Below, in pieces: positions 16,623 to 17,376 of a stretch of DNA of 17,376 bases. Below the pieces are notes generated by a model that saw only the letters and a program-made list of their open reading frames with translations, did not search any database and had not been told where the DNA came from. Position numbers and translations under genes: made by a program. Position 1 is the stretch's first letter. Every line of letters starts with the position of its first letter. Source of the stretch: Cyclostephanos tholiformis (taxonomy: Eukaryota > Bacillariophyta > Thalassiosirophyceae > Thalassiosirales > Thalassiosiraceae); contig JALLPB010001078.1 of assembly GCA_036939975.1 (NCBI GenBank), forward strand, positions 1 through 17,376, written 5' to 3'.

Positions 16623-17376
16623 AGCCACTCTTATATAGTTGACTATTAACAAGACAAGTTTGAATATTATAATCAATTGTCGTATCATCATCTCGCGGTC
16701 TTCCCCTATAACGTAATCATGGAAGTCAAGACACACAGGTAATAATTATGTTTGTGGGATACAGGAAAACCAAACCATCAACGAGTTGTCTGCTGAAGAT
16801 TCTAATTCCAGTACCACCAAACTGTCTTTTGTTTGGGCGAAGGAACAGCTTAGAAAAGGGGTAGAATATAAATGGTGAATGAAGAATATTGGGAATCACA
16901 CTCAGGTGCAACCAAAAAAGTTCATGTCATGACATGATCTCTTGTGATATTTTATGAAAAAATAGGCCTTCTTATATGCTAGTTTTTACAAATTTCTACA
17001 TAACAGCTCTGCTTTCAGCATCATCCTCGGCCTTATCTATTTATCAAAACCCTTGTTCTTGACTGAGTTGCAATAATTTTTTTGTTTCGGCAGCAATCAG
17101 AGTACAAGTTTAACCCCATTGGTGCGCCATGAGATTTTTGTTTGCAGTTATACTATTCTTATGTAGATCTCTCATACAACCCAACCAGCCCCCTGCGACG
17201 CACCATTAGCTGGAGAAATAGGCCAACCATGGTAAGCGGTGGAAATGGCCTCTCGCACTAGCTCTGCCCAGGCAGCGCCCAAACCACGCATACCGACCTC
17301 ACCCCCACATCATGGGCTAACGTACCTGCGCTTGTTTTGGGTGTCCTACATGTATTGGGCATTACACACTATATGA
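16623..17376. other. Region downstream of RPS7 without a recognised gene
   Basis: The first part should be the RPS7 3' UTR. The rest to about 17150 is AT-rich and without a coding-like frame. The last 200 bp are richer in C (for example ccaaccagccccctgcgacg) and could be the edge of another unit beyond the window. No tRNA or repeat was seen. Confidence 0.4.

Noticed and set aside
1..17376. CRISPR array, tRNA or rRNA genes
   Set aside because: I saw no regularly spaced short repeats, no tRNA-like arm set and no rRNA core sequence on either strand.

Overview
This looks like nuclear DNA of a diatom (stramenopile), most likely a centric, thalassiosiroid species. The genes are eukaryotic: a cytosolic ribosomal protein with an intron right after its first codons, short GT-AG introns (76, 76, 332 and probably 56 nt), and a PHO84/PHT1-type transporter. 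The left part carries a degraded repeat of a kind I associate with diatom genomes. The taxon is inferred from gene content and repeat type, not from a marker search. One ambiguous base (N at 6036) shows this is assembled sequence.

The window has two compartments. Positions 1 to about 8300 hold no intact gene. A gag-like repetitive protein gene of diatom type, broken by many stops and frame changes, runs on the + strand from about 570 to 3535. Its 3' part was duplicated in tandem (units 3461-4184 and 4185-4889). At 4889/4890 it abuts, head-on, a decayed hAT/DUF659-like transposase fragment on the - strand (4890 to about 5340). A triplet-rich minisatellite with three 56-bp units (5361-5667) follows. 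The AT-richer stretch from 5821 to 8300 has only short coding-like scraps and palindromes. Arginine codons in the gag-like copy appear largely replaced by Trp, Cys, His or stop and CpG is scarce, as expected for a methylated, deaminating repeat.

Positions 8527-16622 form a compact gene block of two divergent pairs. A HAD-superfamily 5'-nucleotidase (-) shares a 498-bp intergenic region with a PHO84/PHT1-like transporter (+, three exons by my model). The transporter ends tail-to-tail, 73 bp from a two-exon phytanoyl-CoA-dioxygenase-like protein (-). That gene shares a 481-bp, G-tract-rich region with the gene for ribosomal protein eS7 (RPS7, +, two exons). The nucleotidase and transporter could both serve phosphorus economy; this is inferred from families and arrangement only. 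From 16623 to the end I see no gene.

The observations most worth a second look are these: (i) the transporter keeps the residues expected to bind phosphate but appears to have lost acidic residues usually tied to proton coupling; (ii) the nucleotidase-transporter intergenic region holds two perfect 12-bp palindromes; (iii) the left half is a mosaic of two decayed mobile-element families whose junction creates a misleading 234-codon ORF.
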